Shown: piece by piece, positions 20,369 to 30,253 of the stretch
Layout of the letters: every line of letters begins with the position of its first letter
Position numbering within the stretch: position 1 is the stretch's first letter
Source: Selaginella moellendorffii
Lineage: Eukaryota > Streptophyta > Lycopodiopsida > Selaginellales > Selaginellaceae
Direction of reading: 5' to 3'
NCBI RefSeq assembly: GCF_000143415.4
Contig: NW_003314478.1
Coordinates: 1 to 33,887 of the forward strand
DNA: 33,887 nucleotides
The notes under the pieces: generated by a model
Told to the model about the DNA's origin: nothing
The model's database searches: none
The model's input: the letters and a program-made list of their open reading frames with translations, nothing else
Made by a program: the position numbers and the translations under genes

Positions 20369-21775
20369 AATGAGTTTTGGCGAGTACTATCCAATGAGAT
20401 TGGGCAACTAGTCTCGTTGCATACGCAGAGATGAAAATGATGATCCGAATGGGTACACGTTTGGGTGCAAAGGCTTTGCAATTGTTCCTTGGATATGGAT
20501 TTGGTTACCTTTTTGTACCTTATGATGTGAACTTGCTCTTGGGCTCATAGAATGGATTTGAGGTGTACCGTTTTACATGAGTTTACGCTTGGGCTCGTGA
20601 GTGAGGCACATTAGCAACTCGAGGTTACACTTTGAGTTGGTAGGATTAATGTTAGTTTATCGGTGGTTTCATAAGTTGTTCCATGTACCATGAGTGAAAG
20701 TAAACTTTCCTTGGGTTTGCTATGAGTGGCAAATAGGCTGGTCCATAGCTATTTAACACGGCACTAGTGGATCCTTCCTAGGCATGATTATAAGTGGATC
20801 AATCAAGACTGTAGGGATTAGTCTATTGGTTTAGGTAGTTATTGCCGTGCTCTCTCATAAACTTTTCTTGGATTGGACTGAAGGCAGTGCGAAAGCAAGC
20901 TTGAGGTTTAATCAAAGTAAAGACCAAAAAGAAGGTTGTCAGGGACGAAGGATCAAACACATAAATCATCTTCCCTTCTTGGAAAGATGATTTGCAATAA
21001 GGTGTTAACTCATTGCTCGTGTTCATATTATGCAATCAAGAGTCCCTACCTTGATGCATCTTGGAAATGATGGTTTTACAAATGGCGAGTTGTGGGATGG
21101 ATAGTGGTGAAGCACTAATCCATTTTGTCTAGGCTTGCTATTGAAGATTTGGGTTGCAATGCTCAATTCTTTTCCGAGAAACCTTGCTATTGCTTTTTGA
21201 GTAGTTTGGTGTTGGATTAGTTTTGAGTTTGGTCGGAAAGAGAGTGGCATTACTCGTAGTGTTGCTCAATTGATGATCAAGCCATTGTGATTATTATATT
21301 ATATCCATGTGATAGTGAGCAATGTGTTTACTAAGTTGCTTGGTTAAATGATGATCAACCCCAAAGTGGTTGATGAAAAAGCTAATCTATTTACACATAG
21401 TAGCATTGTAGTAGCTTTGACTAGATTCTTAATGATGATCCATTATGCTAAGTTTAAGTTGGTACCTTGTTTCCTTGAGGGGTTGCCCATTGAGGTGTTA
21501 GAAAAGGGTTATAACATTCATTTGCTATAGCTTATCGGTTTATCCGTTAGCATTTGGAGTAGATTGTTAGATGGAGAAGGTGTGTAGTTGAGGCATTGAC
21601 ATCACTAACACTTGTGTTAGTGAAAGTGGCATGTTATTTTGAGTGATGAGAGGTTTTCTTTAGAGCTTGATTTTCCATGTTATTTTTCTTGTTAGTGTTT
21701 TGGCTTCACATTAGATTTTGAAAGTGGTTAAAGAAGAGTGTTAATGCAATATGGATATCCGAAGATGTGGTCTTC

Positions 21776-21933
21776 ATTAAACGGGGCCTTTTATTTTCCA
21801 GCAAAACACCAAAAAACCGGGTGTGGTTTTGTTAAGCACGAAACCAGCAAAGAGCCTTTATCTAGAGGAGCTTACAATGAAAGTACCTATGGAAAGGGGG
21901 GTTGTACGTGAACTAGAGCCTAAAGGTCTTTTG
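21776..21933. mobile_element. 158-bp insertion with 13-bp flanking repeat
   Basis: Present in E1 but absent from the colinear E2 sequence (near 18055). Flanked by AGATGTGGTCTTC at 21763-21775 and 21934-21946, where E2 has one related copy. The length of the duplication would suit a SINE- or LINE-type insertion, but no A-tail or tRNA-like boxes are visible, so the identity is open. Confidence 0.45.
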
Positions 21934-22043
21934 AGATGTGGTCTTCGTGATCAAGCCTTGGATGTTCATTTTGCCTTTTATAGATGTCGGTGTTGGAAGT
22001 CGGAAATATGGGCAAAGATGTTCGATGCTTAAGTATACTATGG

Positions 22044-22143
22044 NNNNNNNNNNNNNNNNNNNNNNNNNNNNNNNNNNNNNNNNNNNNNNNNNNNNNNNNN
22101 NNNNNNNNNNNNNNNNNNNNNNNNNNNNNNNNNNNNNNNNNNN
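22044..22143. other. Assembly gap (100 N)
   Basis: Exactly 100 N, a placeholder length. The flanks match E2 on both sides, and the corresponding E2 stretch (about 17890-17985) is roughly 85-95 bp, so little sequence is likely missing. Confidence 0.95.
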
Positions 22144-22562
22144 GTTTGCATTCCTAGACTGAGAGTCATTCTTTCTCTAGGATGGAAATTTTCCACAAAT
22201 TTTTTAGACTTTTCCAATGGCTGATCTATTGATCACTTTGCCCGAAAACCATTCCATTTTCGTAAGCCAATACAAATTAGTGAAAGGGTTGGAGTTGAAT
22301 TTAGTTAATTTAAACCTTAGTAGGTAATTTGTATGATACGACCCGAAAGGGATGTTGACTTTTAAGGCTAAGGCAATTGAGTTGGATAGAGTCTAGAGTT
22401 GGTGTAGAAAAGTGGCCGTTGCATTTTTGTAGAAAGGTGACCATTGTGTTTTTCTTTTATAGCATTATATTTGGTGGTAGGTTGCACCTTGCATTTTGTT
22501 AAACTTTATGAGAGTAGTGAGCTCTCATTGATCTTGATTTAGTCTTGGTAGCCCTGCGCCTT

Positions 22563-22726
22563 TGTAGCGCATGTGATCATGGGATGAAATTTGGATATAC
22601 TGTCACCATGGATCCTTGGAACCTTGGGGGATAAATGGGGATAAAATAGCCACTAAGGGCTCTCTCATCAAGCAATTGCCCCTTTTAAAGTTGGCTTAAG
22701 GGGAGAGAGATAAGGTGTGCTACAGT
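22563..22726 (+). repeat. TRIM 5' LTR
   Basis: TGTAGCGCATGTGATC start, GTGTGCTACA end. Nearly identical to 23075-23236. Confidence 0.9.
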
Positions 22727-23074
22727 TGGTATCGGAGCAAATGGCACGGGTTCGATTCTCATTGATTAGTGGCTACTTAAAAGTATAATATACCCTTGAG
22801 CAAGGTATATTCCTACCCCTAAATTTGAAATCGTACGTATTGGGCATCCATGCGTACGTCCTTCCTCTTGTATGGTGTATCCATGGACGAAGGTATCCAC
22901 CGTGGGACTGCGGTACGGGTGGATGACTAGTTGCCTCACATGGAATAACTAGTCTACACAATGGAAGGATTGGTAGATTGAGTGCGGAAATGGAAGTGTT
23001 GGTTCCCCTTGGCTCAGTAGGGGTTGTTAATCAATAGTCAATGAGGACATTAACATCTCTGAAGGGGGGGTGAG

Positions 23075-23236
23075 TGTAGCGCATGTGATCATGGGATGAG
23101 ATTTGGATATACTGTCACCGTGGATCCTTGGAACCTTGGGGGATAAATGGGGATAAAATAGCCACTAAGGGCTCTCTCATCAAGCAATTGCCCCTTTTCC
23201 AGTTGGCTTAAGGGGAGAGAGATAAAGTGCGCTACA
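23075..23236 (+). repeat. TRIM 3' LTR
   Basis: Same start as the 5' LTR and ends GTGCGCTACA. It differs from the 5' LTR by a few substitutions and one small indel. Confidence 0.9.
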
Positions 23237-26063
23237 ACCTTGGCTGAGGATAGTGATGTTCAATTTAGTTGTTTAAGGTTAAAATGTTGGTACCCATACT
23301 ATAGCTTTGTCTATGAGGAGGTTGTGTACCGATATGAATTCATCTCATGGTCTTCACTTTAGTTTTGACTAAGTGTTGGTCATGCATAGCTAGCCTCTTT
23401 AAGGCATGCTTAGAGTTGTTGGCTAGACGTATCGGTAAGCTTATTGCAATTGAGTTGGATTCGAGTGGTCATTTAGTTTGTGCTTGTCCATGAACATTTA
23501 TCTTGTACCTGGGGTATTACATTCATGTTAGATGAGTATATGACTTGATGGCACGAGTTTAGTGTTTGGGTCTTGTGAAGGCAAGTTGAAAGAGTGATTG
23601 TTAGTTGCTTTACAACTAGTGATTGCTTGTAGACTTCGTAGAGGACTGTTTGACACTTGCTTCACTCGATGATGATTTAGCAATAATAGGTTTGCTTTAC
23701 CGGATGGTGTTGCGAAGGATCGTATTGTTAAATTTGCATGGTTTTTCCATGTTGACATAATGACTTTACCTTTATCGATATCATTTGGTTGCGTTTAGTT
23801 CATAATGTTGAATTTCATTAAGTCTTGGATGTGGTGATTCACTCCTTGATAAAGTGTTATCTATAGCTGAGTATTGTTGAAGAACTAATCTCAGATACTA
23901 AGTATAGTATTTTCAACTTTGATTAGCTTGGTTGCTAGAGAGCTTTGGGTGGTGATTCACTTTTGCTTTCTTTTAGCTTTGTTTTAGTGCTGATGGCATT
24001 GAAGTGATGCCTTGTCGTTGACATAGTTAATATTGAGATTTGAGTAAAATGAGATATCTCACATAAAGATTGATGTCGAGTTTCATTAGTCTCAATGAAG
24101 ATAGTGTTGATGATTTGGCTTTTGCTTTATGTTATTGGCATTGGTGCATTTGCTAGTTATTAACTGTATAGATGTTCAAATGAGCTGAGTGGCAAGTTTG
24201 AGTTAGCTGTGTTCTAGATGAGATTGTTTAGTAGGGGTTAAGCTTTGAGTTTTTCCTTGAAAAGTGATTTAGTCGTAGACTATACTAACCCTACAAGCGG
24301 AAGAGTTAATGATCGATATTGGAATGTTTGAATCCTTGTTGGGTTCAAGTTGGGATATATCGATCATTGATAGTTCTTTTTGTGCTTGTTATGAAGTGAG
24401 TTACGTCTTGCTATAAATGGATTCATGGAGGATTGTTTCGTGATCACTTGTTGAGCATAGTTTCATTATGTTTGGTTTTTGGATTGATGCAAATCTGTTT
24501 TTCATTAGCTTTGCATTATGAAGTTTAGATTATGGATGTGTTGAAGAGGATATTATAGGTTGTACCATGATTTCTTCTTTAGCATTGAAATTAGTTCATG
24601 TGAGACTCGTAATCATTGCTAAGCAAAAACTTGGCTATAGGCTTCTTTGAACTTTTAGAGTTTTCATGCTCATTATTCCATTTGTTATGAGTTGTTAGGG
24701 AAAACATTTTTGGCTAGTTAGCTTTAATGTTAAAGTTAGTATTTTGCGTTTGGTGATTATTGGTGATAATTGACTATCATCTAAGATAGTTGATTATCCT
24801 TATCAAAAAGTTTTGCTTGATTGTTGTTGATATAAAATAATTCATTATTCTTTGGGATGGTGGATTCCTTCTTTGACGATAATTATGCATATCTCTTTTT
24901 GATGGGATGATTAATGATCTTTCATGATGGTTAGTTATTCTCTTTGATAGCTTTTGGCTTTTCACAATACCACATGTTTTTTGTGGTTTGTTCTAGATTG
25001 GTCTTTTGGGTTTGAGACATTGGTAGGATGTTGCTGGCACTTGCTTAAACAACTCTGATTCCTTAGTATTATTGATTGGGATCTATTCAAATTAGCTGAT
25101 GCAATAATTAGCATGAATGAGTGTTTGTTGGTCTTGCCATATTCATTTTGTTCTATTGATTATTGCTCAAGTTCGCTTTGATAGATTCGGATGTTATTTC
25201 CTTTGGATGATACATTTGCAAACATTTTGCTTGCAAGTCAATGATACTTTGTGTTCTTTGAGTTATCTTTAGTAAGTTGTTTGGCATACTGTCTGCCATC
25301 TTTGATAGTTAAGTTTCATCATTGAGTTTCCTTGATGATATACTTGCTCTTGAATTTTGTTGGATGGTGATTCTTATGTTTACCAATTATGATGATCATG
25401 GTGGTTCCTATATTATAATACTAGTTTATCGAATGATAACTTACTTGGAATACTTTTGTGTTCTAATCTAAGATATATTCACTAATAATTAAGTCTCTAA
25501 GATATCATTGTCTATGACTTTGATATTGTCCATCTATTGATCTTTGCGTTTGCACCAGTATAGGTAGACTGGCTTCGACACTTCGTATGCATGGTGAAAT
25601 CTCTTGTCATGGGGTAGCTATTGTCGATTGGTCACATAACCTGCCTCTTTGTCGATATTCCTTATTCCGTTGAAAGGGTGTGACCGTGTAAACAACTCTA
25701 ACTACCTGTTTACAGTAGTTTATCTAAACCTTACCAACGGGTTTGGTTTCTTTGCTCAGGAGGGTTGGGGCCTCTGGCTTCTCTTTCTATGTCCCTACGG
25801 GTAGGGGCGTATCAAACTTTTGTAAGCTGAGTGACACCCAGAGCAGCAAGGGTGGCTGACTTTGTTGGTCATTTCCTTGTTAGCGACGGCCGGAAGGTGT
25901 CTGAATTGGTAGCGCATCTGTGTTAGACAAAGAGGTTACCCCTTAACTCATTTAAGTTGGTGCATTTCTCACATAGTGTGAGTACCGTGAACTTTTTATG
26001 GAGTTGTTTCCTTGGCGGTATTCTAGACTGGAGTATGCATCGACGAGGACGTCGATCTTCCCT

Positions 26064-26075
26064 AGGGGGGGAGAG
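26064..26075 (+). promoter_or_regulatory. E1 polypurine tract
   Basis: AGGGGGGGAGAG directly before the 3' LTR start TGTCGCG, the plus-strand priming site expected at this place. Confidence 0.85.
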
Positions 26076-27046
26076 TGTCGCGAATGTGAGTTCAGGTATC
26101 GAAAGTTACCTATCGGCCAGTCCTTACGGACACTCTTACCTTACTGCCACGATGGCAGGAGGTCGGTATTGCTGGACCCTTTATTAGTCCCTCTTGTTCA
26201 AGTGTTAGTAAACTGGACTTTGCATCTGTACTTGGCCGGATGAGCATAAGGAAGGAATTCCTAAGTGTCTATTTAGCTGAGCATACTTGGCCCGGCTTGT
26301 TAGTTCTCTTTTGCTCTGTCTTGCACTGGCTTGACAAGAACCCTCGCATATTGAGATTAGTCCCTTAATATCGCTACATGATAACTTACCGTGTTTGTCA
26401 AACACCCTCGCTATCATGCCCTTTGTGTTAATCTCATTTCAGTCCCAAATGCTATTTATGGAGAGTGTCCAGATTTGCTTGAATCAGGGGGGGGGGGTGC
26501 CGAGCTGTGGGGGTTTCCAAATGCATAGTAGAGATAGTGGGTAGGTCAAGCATGGCTGACCAACCTGACATATAGTTTAGTTCCCACTTGCATGCCTGTC
26601 CTTATTCTGCATCCGGCTTGGGTCTAAGTCTAAGTTCCATTCCATGCTAGCTGGTGGAGTACCCATATCCTTGTGTTAGGCCACCGGTATGCCGAAATAG
26701 CATCAGACTCCGTTTGGCTTCGTTTTGTGTGCTGGTCCTGGCATTGGGATGCTGGTTGCTCTAGGACTATTCCAGGTTGCTTCGGGCTCCTGTCTCTTCA
26801 CTCCTTGGGCTGTATGCTTGGGAGTTGCTCCGTGGTTCGGTTCCACCACTCCTTAGCTCCACACTTGGGAGTTTGGCACCATTCCTTCGTTTAGTGGCCC
26901 AAGGCCCTGAACCTCGGGTTCCACACTATTGTCCTTTAGACACGTGGCATCTGTCACATGGCACAAAGAGGGTTTAAGTTCCACTTCGTGGTGTTATCCT
27001 ATTGTAAATCACCATAGGATAAAAGGTAGAAACCACGTGCGCTACA
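26076..27046 (+). repeat. E1 3' LTR (971 bp)
   Basis: TGTCGCGAATGTG start and GTGCGCTACA end. It has a G run near 26487-26497. Relative to the 5' LTR and the E2 LTR it lacks about 180 bp just before the G run, so that segment was deleted in this LTR. Confidence 0.9.
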
Positions 27047-27655
27047 AGTGCCATGCTAAACAGCTACAGACAAGCCTATTTGCCACTCATAACAAACCCA
27101 AAGAAGGTTTACTTTCACCTATGGTACAAGGAACAACTCATGGAACCACCAATAAGCTAACATTAATCCTGCTAACTCAAAGTGTAACCTTGAGTTGCTA
27201 ATGTACTTCACTCACGAGTCCAAGTGCAAACTCGTGTAAACGGAACAACTCAATCCCTCTTATGAGCCCATAAGCAAGCTCACATCATATGGTACAAAAA
27301 GGTAACCAAACTCTATACCCAAGGAACGAATGCGAAGTCTTAGCACCCAAACGTGTACCCACTCGGATCATCGTTTTCATCTCTACGTATATAACGAGAT
27401 TAGTTCTTCAATCTCATTGGATAGCACTCGCTGAGACTTGCAAACTCATGTGAATGGAACAACTCAATCCCTCTTATGAGCCCATGAGCAAGCTCACATC
27501 ATATGGTACAAAAAGGTAACCAAATTCCATACCCAAGGAACGAATGCCAAACGTGTACCCACTTGGATCATCATTTTCATTTCTACATATACAATGAGAC
27601 TAGTTGCCCAATCTCGTTCGATAGTACTCGCTGAGACTCATTCTTTGATACCAAA
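27047..27655 (-). repeat. E2 interior next to its primer site, with tandem duplication
   Basis: Reverse complement of E1 from about 20356 to 20776. Unit 27227-27440 is repeated at 27441-27655, while E1 has the corresponding stretch once. The primer site reads TGGTATCAAAG on the minus strand at 27653-27643. No gene. Confidence 0.8.
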
Positions 27656-28824
27656 TGTAGCACACGTGGGTTTTACCTTTTATCTTATGCTGATTTACCA
27701 TAAGATAACACCACAAATCAGAACCTAAACCCTCCATATGCCACGTGTCATATGCCATGTGTCATATGCCACATGTCCAAGGGCCGGGGGTGGGGACCCC
27801 AGGTTTCAGGCCCTTGGCCCTTGAAAAAAAGGACGGGGCCCAACTTCTTAGGCTGGGGTTTAGGGGGGGATGGACTGGGCCCAGGGACCACTTCTGGGGT
27901 TTCCCCCCCAAAAAGGAAAGGGCCGGGGCCCGGAACCATTTGGGAACATTCTTGGGGTATTTAACTTCCCAATCCCGGCCCCCTTTGGGCTCCTTTTTGT
28001 AGGTTATTTTGGGCGTTTTTTGGCCATCCCGGGGCCTTACCCCAGGGACATGGTTACCTGGGAAGAAAATTTGGGTTTAGCCCCAGCCGGGCCCCAGAAA
28101 AAAGCCCCCCCCTTAACCGGGGGTTAAATTTTTTCCCGGGTTGGGGGGCCAAGCCAAAAAGCCCCCCCTTTCTTTTATAAACATTTGGGACCCCCCAAAG
28201 CTTAAAAAACCCCCCCCCCCCCCCCCCCCCTCCCCCTTGCCCCCTTGGAGGAACACATGCTTTGGGCTTTCACCCCAAGCCTCCCTTAGCATCAGGAGTT
28301 AATCTCTAGGACAAACTCAAAACTTACTAAATATGGAATGTCCTTAGATTGTGAATTTGGATATGGGACAAACACTATTGTGTTTAACACAATCTCTACA
28401 TTCTATAGATATGCCAAATGAGCAAATCTAGACACTTTCATAAATAACATTTGGGACCGAAATGAGACTAACACAAAGAACATGATAGCGAGGGTGTTTG
28501 GGAGACACAGTAAGCTATCATCCAACGATATAAAGGAACTAATTTCAATACGCAAGGGTTTTTGTCAAGCGAGTGCAAGATAGAGCAAAAGAGAATTAAC
28601 AAGCCGGGCCAAGTATATTTGGCTAAATAGACACTTAGGAATTCCTTCCTTACATTCATCTGGCCAAGTACAGATGCAAAGTTTAGTTTACTAACACTTG
28701 ATCAAAAGGGACTAATAAAGGAGTTTAATAATACCAACTTCCTGCCATCGTGGCAATAAGGAAAAAGTGTCCATAAGGATTGGCCAACAGATAACTTTCG
28801 ATACTCGAAGTCACATTTGCGACA
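27656..28824 (-). repeat. E2 5' LTR, part of it of poor sequence quality
   Basis: In minus orientation it begins TGTCGCAAATGTG (28824) and ends GTGTGCTACA (27656). The ends and the part 28240-28824 align with the E1 LTRs. Within it, 27776-28233 is distorted. Confidence 0.85.
27776..28233. other. Probably corrupted base calls
   Basis: The stretch is full of doubled and tripled homopolymers (GGGCCC, CCCCCC, AAAAAA) unlike any other part of the window. It aligns only loosely, phrase by phrase, with the LTR sequence expected here, and it ends at the poly-C run at about 28210-28230. Open frames here should not be read as genes. Confidence 0.75.
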
Positions 28825-29032
28825 AATGGGATCCCTTAGATTTCCATACCACTCCATAAATGGAACTAAGTGGGCTTTCCTGTAGCTAGCCATCAGGAAG
28901 AATGAGGTCAAAATAGTTCCCGACTCTTCTAGTGCTCACGTCCTTGTACTCGTAAGTGACGCCAACATAAGCGCCATGCTAGGAAGCGATCTATCTGGCT
29001 TTGAATTGAAGAGAATCCCAATGTAGGTGCCA
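28825..29032. other. Unassigned 208-bp spacer
   Basis: Lies between the E2 5' LTR end and the start of duplicated copy B. No gene or match to other parts of the window was found. Confidence 0.5.
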
Positions 29033-29094
29033 TGCTTGTTTGAATGTAGGTGGTAATTTATATTCTTATTATATTCATCAAAAATTAAATTATT

Positions 29095-30253
29095 TATAAG
29101 GTGAACGGATTATACTATAAATATTTAGGTATATTTAAAATATACCTTAATCTAGCAGTTTTATGTTTGTAATCAGTGTTTAATACTATATCTTAAATAT
29201 AGACCAAACCTCTAAAGTTAACTAAAATCTCTCAAAAGGAAAAAAAAATGTATTATTTGATTTTCTTGTAATACAAGACTCCTATCCCTTTGCCCATATT
29301 TACATCTTCTTCTTTCCCACTTGTTTTTTTTTATTATAAAATATTAAAACCATGAAATAGTTATATTTGTTTAAGCTGCCACTTAGAGGTTATTAATGTT
29401 TGATATGGCCATGAGATAACTCACCATTATTTAAGGAATTCTTTTGATTTTTAAATTGCAAATATTTGAATTTTTGCTTTGTTCCCACCAAGTTGCAAAA
29501 GCTATTGGAAGCAATCCAAAAAAATATTATATTCAAACAAGGCTATTGTTCCTAGAATAATCTAATCACACTAGTTGCATAAATTTTTTAACTTATTTGT
29601 AAATTGTAAGTAATCAAAAAGAATAACTTACATAAAAGTTCAAATATAAAAGGTAAGAACTCTACTTTTCAATTAGTTAAAAATTTTGGGATATTTAGGG
29701 TTAACTATTCTTAGATTTAAATAGTAATAGGTTATATGACTTCTCGGAAATCTAAACTCTATTGATTAGCTAAGGGAATCATACTATATATTTGATTAAC
29801 CTTTAGGAAAAGAATGGGGCTCTCAAAATAGTGTTACTTAAGAGATGATCAAATATAAACAGGAAAGGGCTTATGAATAAAAATGTGCATTTTTTTCCAA
29901 TTGGTTAAATATTTTAGAATATTACAATGAAATATAAAAAGAAAGAGTGTATGAATAAAACTGATTAAGGGTATTGGGATATTGAGTCTTGGGATAACCA
30001 CCTTTACCACTAACTTTGAGATTTTAAGATATGCTACTATCTAATAATTAGATTAGTTTTGTATTCAAACACTTTTTTAGTATATTCTAGTTTATTCTAC
30101 TATTTAATTTGGATTGGTCAAATAGGTTCAAATAATACTAAACAAAAAATTAACAAAACAGTCTCATAATGAGTTTCTATTATTATCATTAAATATTATT
30201 TAATCTAGGTATGTTCTTACAACAATCTTGAGTCCAATATTTTGGGTTGGACT
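29095..30253. other. AT-rich leader upstream of PPR copy B
   Basis: Colinear with 315-1469, with many indels. No gene is seen. Confidence 0.5.

Larger units (their letters stand above)
22563..23236 (+). mobile_element. TRIM (terminal-repeat retrotransposon in miniature)
   Basis: 674 bp: LTR 22563-22726 (164 bp), 348-bp interior, LTR 23075-23236 (162 bp). The LTRs begin TGTAGCGC and end with GCTACA (GCGCTACA in the second), so they have short inverted ends. The primer site TGGTATCGGAGC is at 22729-22740, and the polypurine tract GAAGGGGGGG plus TGAG at 23061-23074. Flanks are GCCTT (22558-22562) and ACCTT (23237-23241), a 5-bp target duplication with one mismatch. The E2 arm near 17462 is the empty site (reverse complement CCTGCACCTTAGC). 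LTRs differ at only a few positions. There is no coding capacity. Confidence 0.92.
20369..26063 (+). repeat. E1 interior, right arm of the large inverted repeat
   Basis: 5.7 kb, strongly T/G-rich on the plus strand and without coding potential. It is the reverse complement of E2 over most of its length. Differences from E2 are an inverted segment (20852-21250), a 158-bp insertion (21776-21933), the TRIM, and an assembly gap. Many short phrases such as TTGATGATTATTCTTTG recur in degenerate form (about 24780-25440), but no regular period was found. Confidence 0.8.
19207..27046 (+). mobile_element. E1: full-length non-coding LTR retroelement inserted in E2
   Basis: 7840 bp with 5' LTR 19207-20355, primer site 20358-20368, non-coding interior, polypurine tract 26064-26075 and 3' LTR 26076-27046. 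The target duplication AGTGC is at 19202-19206 and 27047-27051. LTRs begin TGT and end ACA and are clearly diverged (roughly 85% by eye), so the insertion is much older than the Copia. The interior has no ORF above about 75 codons and no recognisable gag or pol, so replication must have relied on proteins from another element (a large retrotransposon derivative). E1 contains the TRIM 22563-23236 and a 100-base gap. Confidence 0.9.
14695..28824 (-). mobile_element. E2: non-coding LTR retroelement (LARD-like), minus-oriented, split by E1
   Basis: On the minus strand the order is: 5' LTR 28824-27656; primer site 27653-27643; internal region 27655-27047, continuing after E1 at 19206-15121; truncated 3' LTR about 15120-14695. 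About 6.3 kb belongs to E2 once E1 is removed. The internal region is reverse-complementary to the E1 interior along most of its length, but no reverse transcriptase, integrase or gag is detectable. E1 interrupts it between 19206 and 27047, where the E2 sequence resumes after the AGTGC duplication. No target duplication of E2 is recoverable because its left end is deleted. Confidence 0.85.

Noticed and set aside
22727-22765. tRNA-like sequence with GGTTCGATTCTC (T-arm-like)
   Set aside because: No acceptor stem, D-arm or anticodon arm can be formed around it. It is TRIM leader next to the primer site.
24780-25440. Tandem repeat or CRISPR-like array of TTGATGATTATTCTTTG-like phrases
   Set aside because: No constant repeat or spacer length. 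The phrases are degenerate, and the region aligns as plain interior with E2.
25885-25945. Possible tRNA gene with a GGTAGCGCATCTG phrase
   Set aside because: It resembles a D-arm only; no T-loop or matching acceptor stem is found.
14695-27046. A giant DNA transposon or helitron with kilobase inverted repeats
   Set aside because: LTRs, primer sites, a polypurine tract and AGTGC duplication show two opposed LTR elements nested in each other. No transposase is present.
27745-28127. Overlapping open frames of 63-85 codons on both strands
   Set aside because: They lie in the stretch judged to be corrupted base calls inside an LTR. Proline/glycine-rich content follows from homopolymer inflation.
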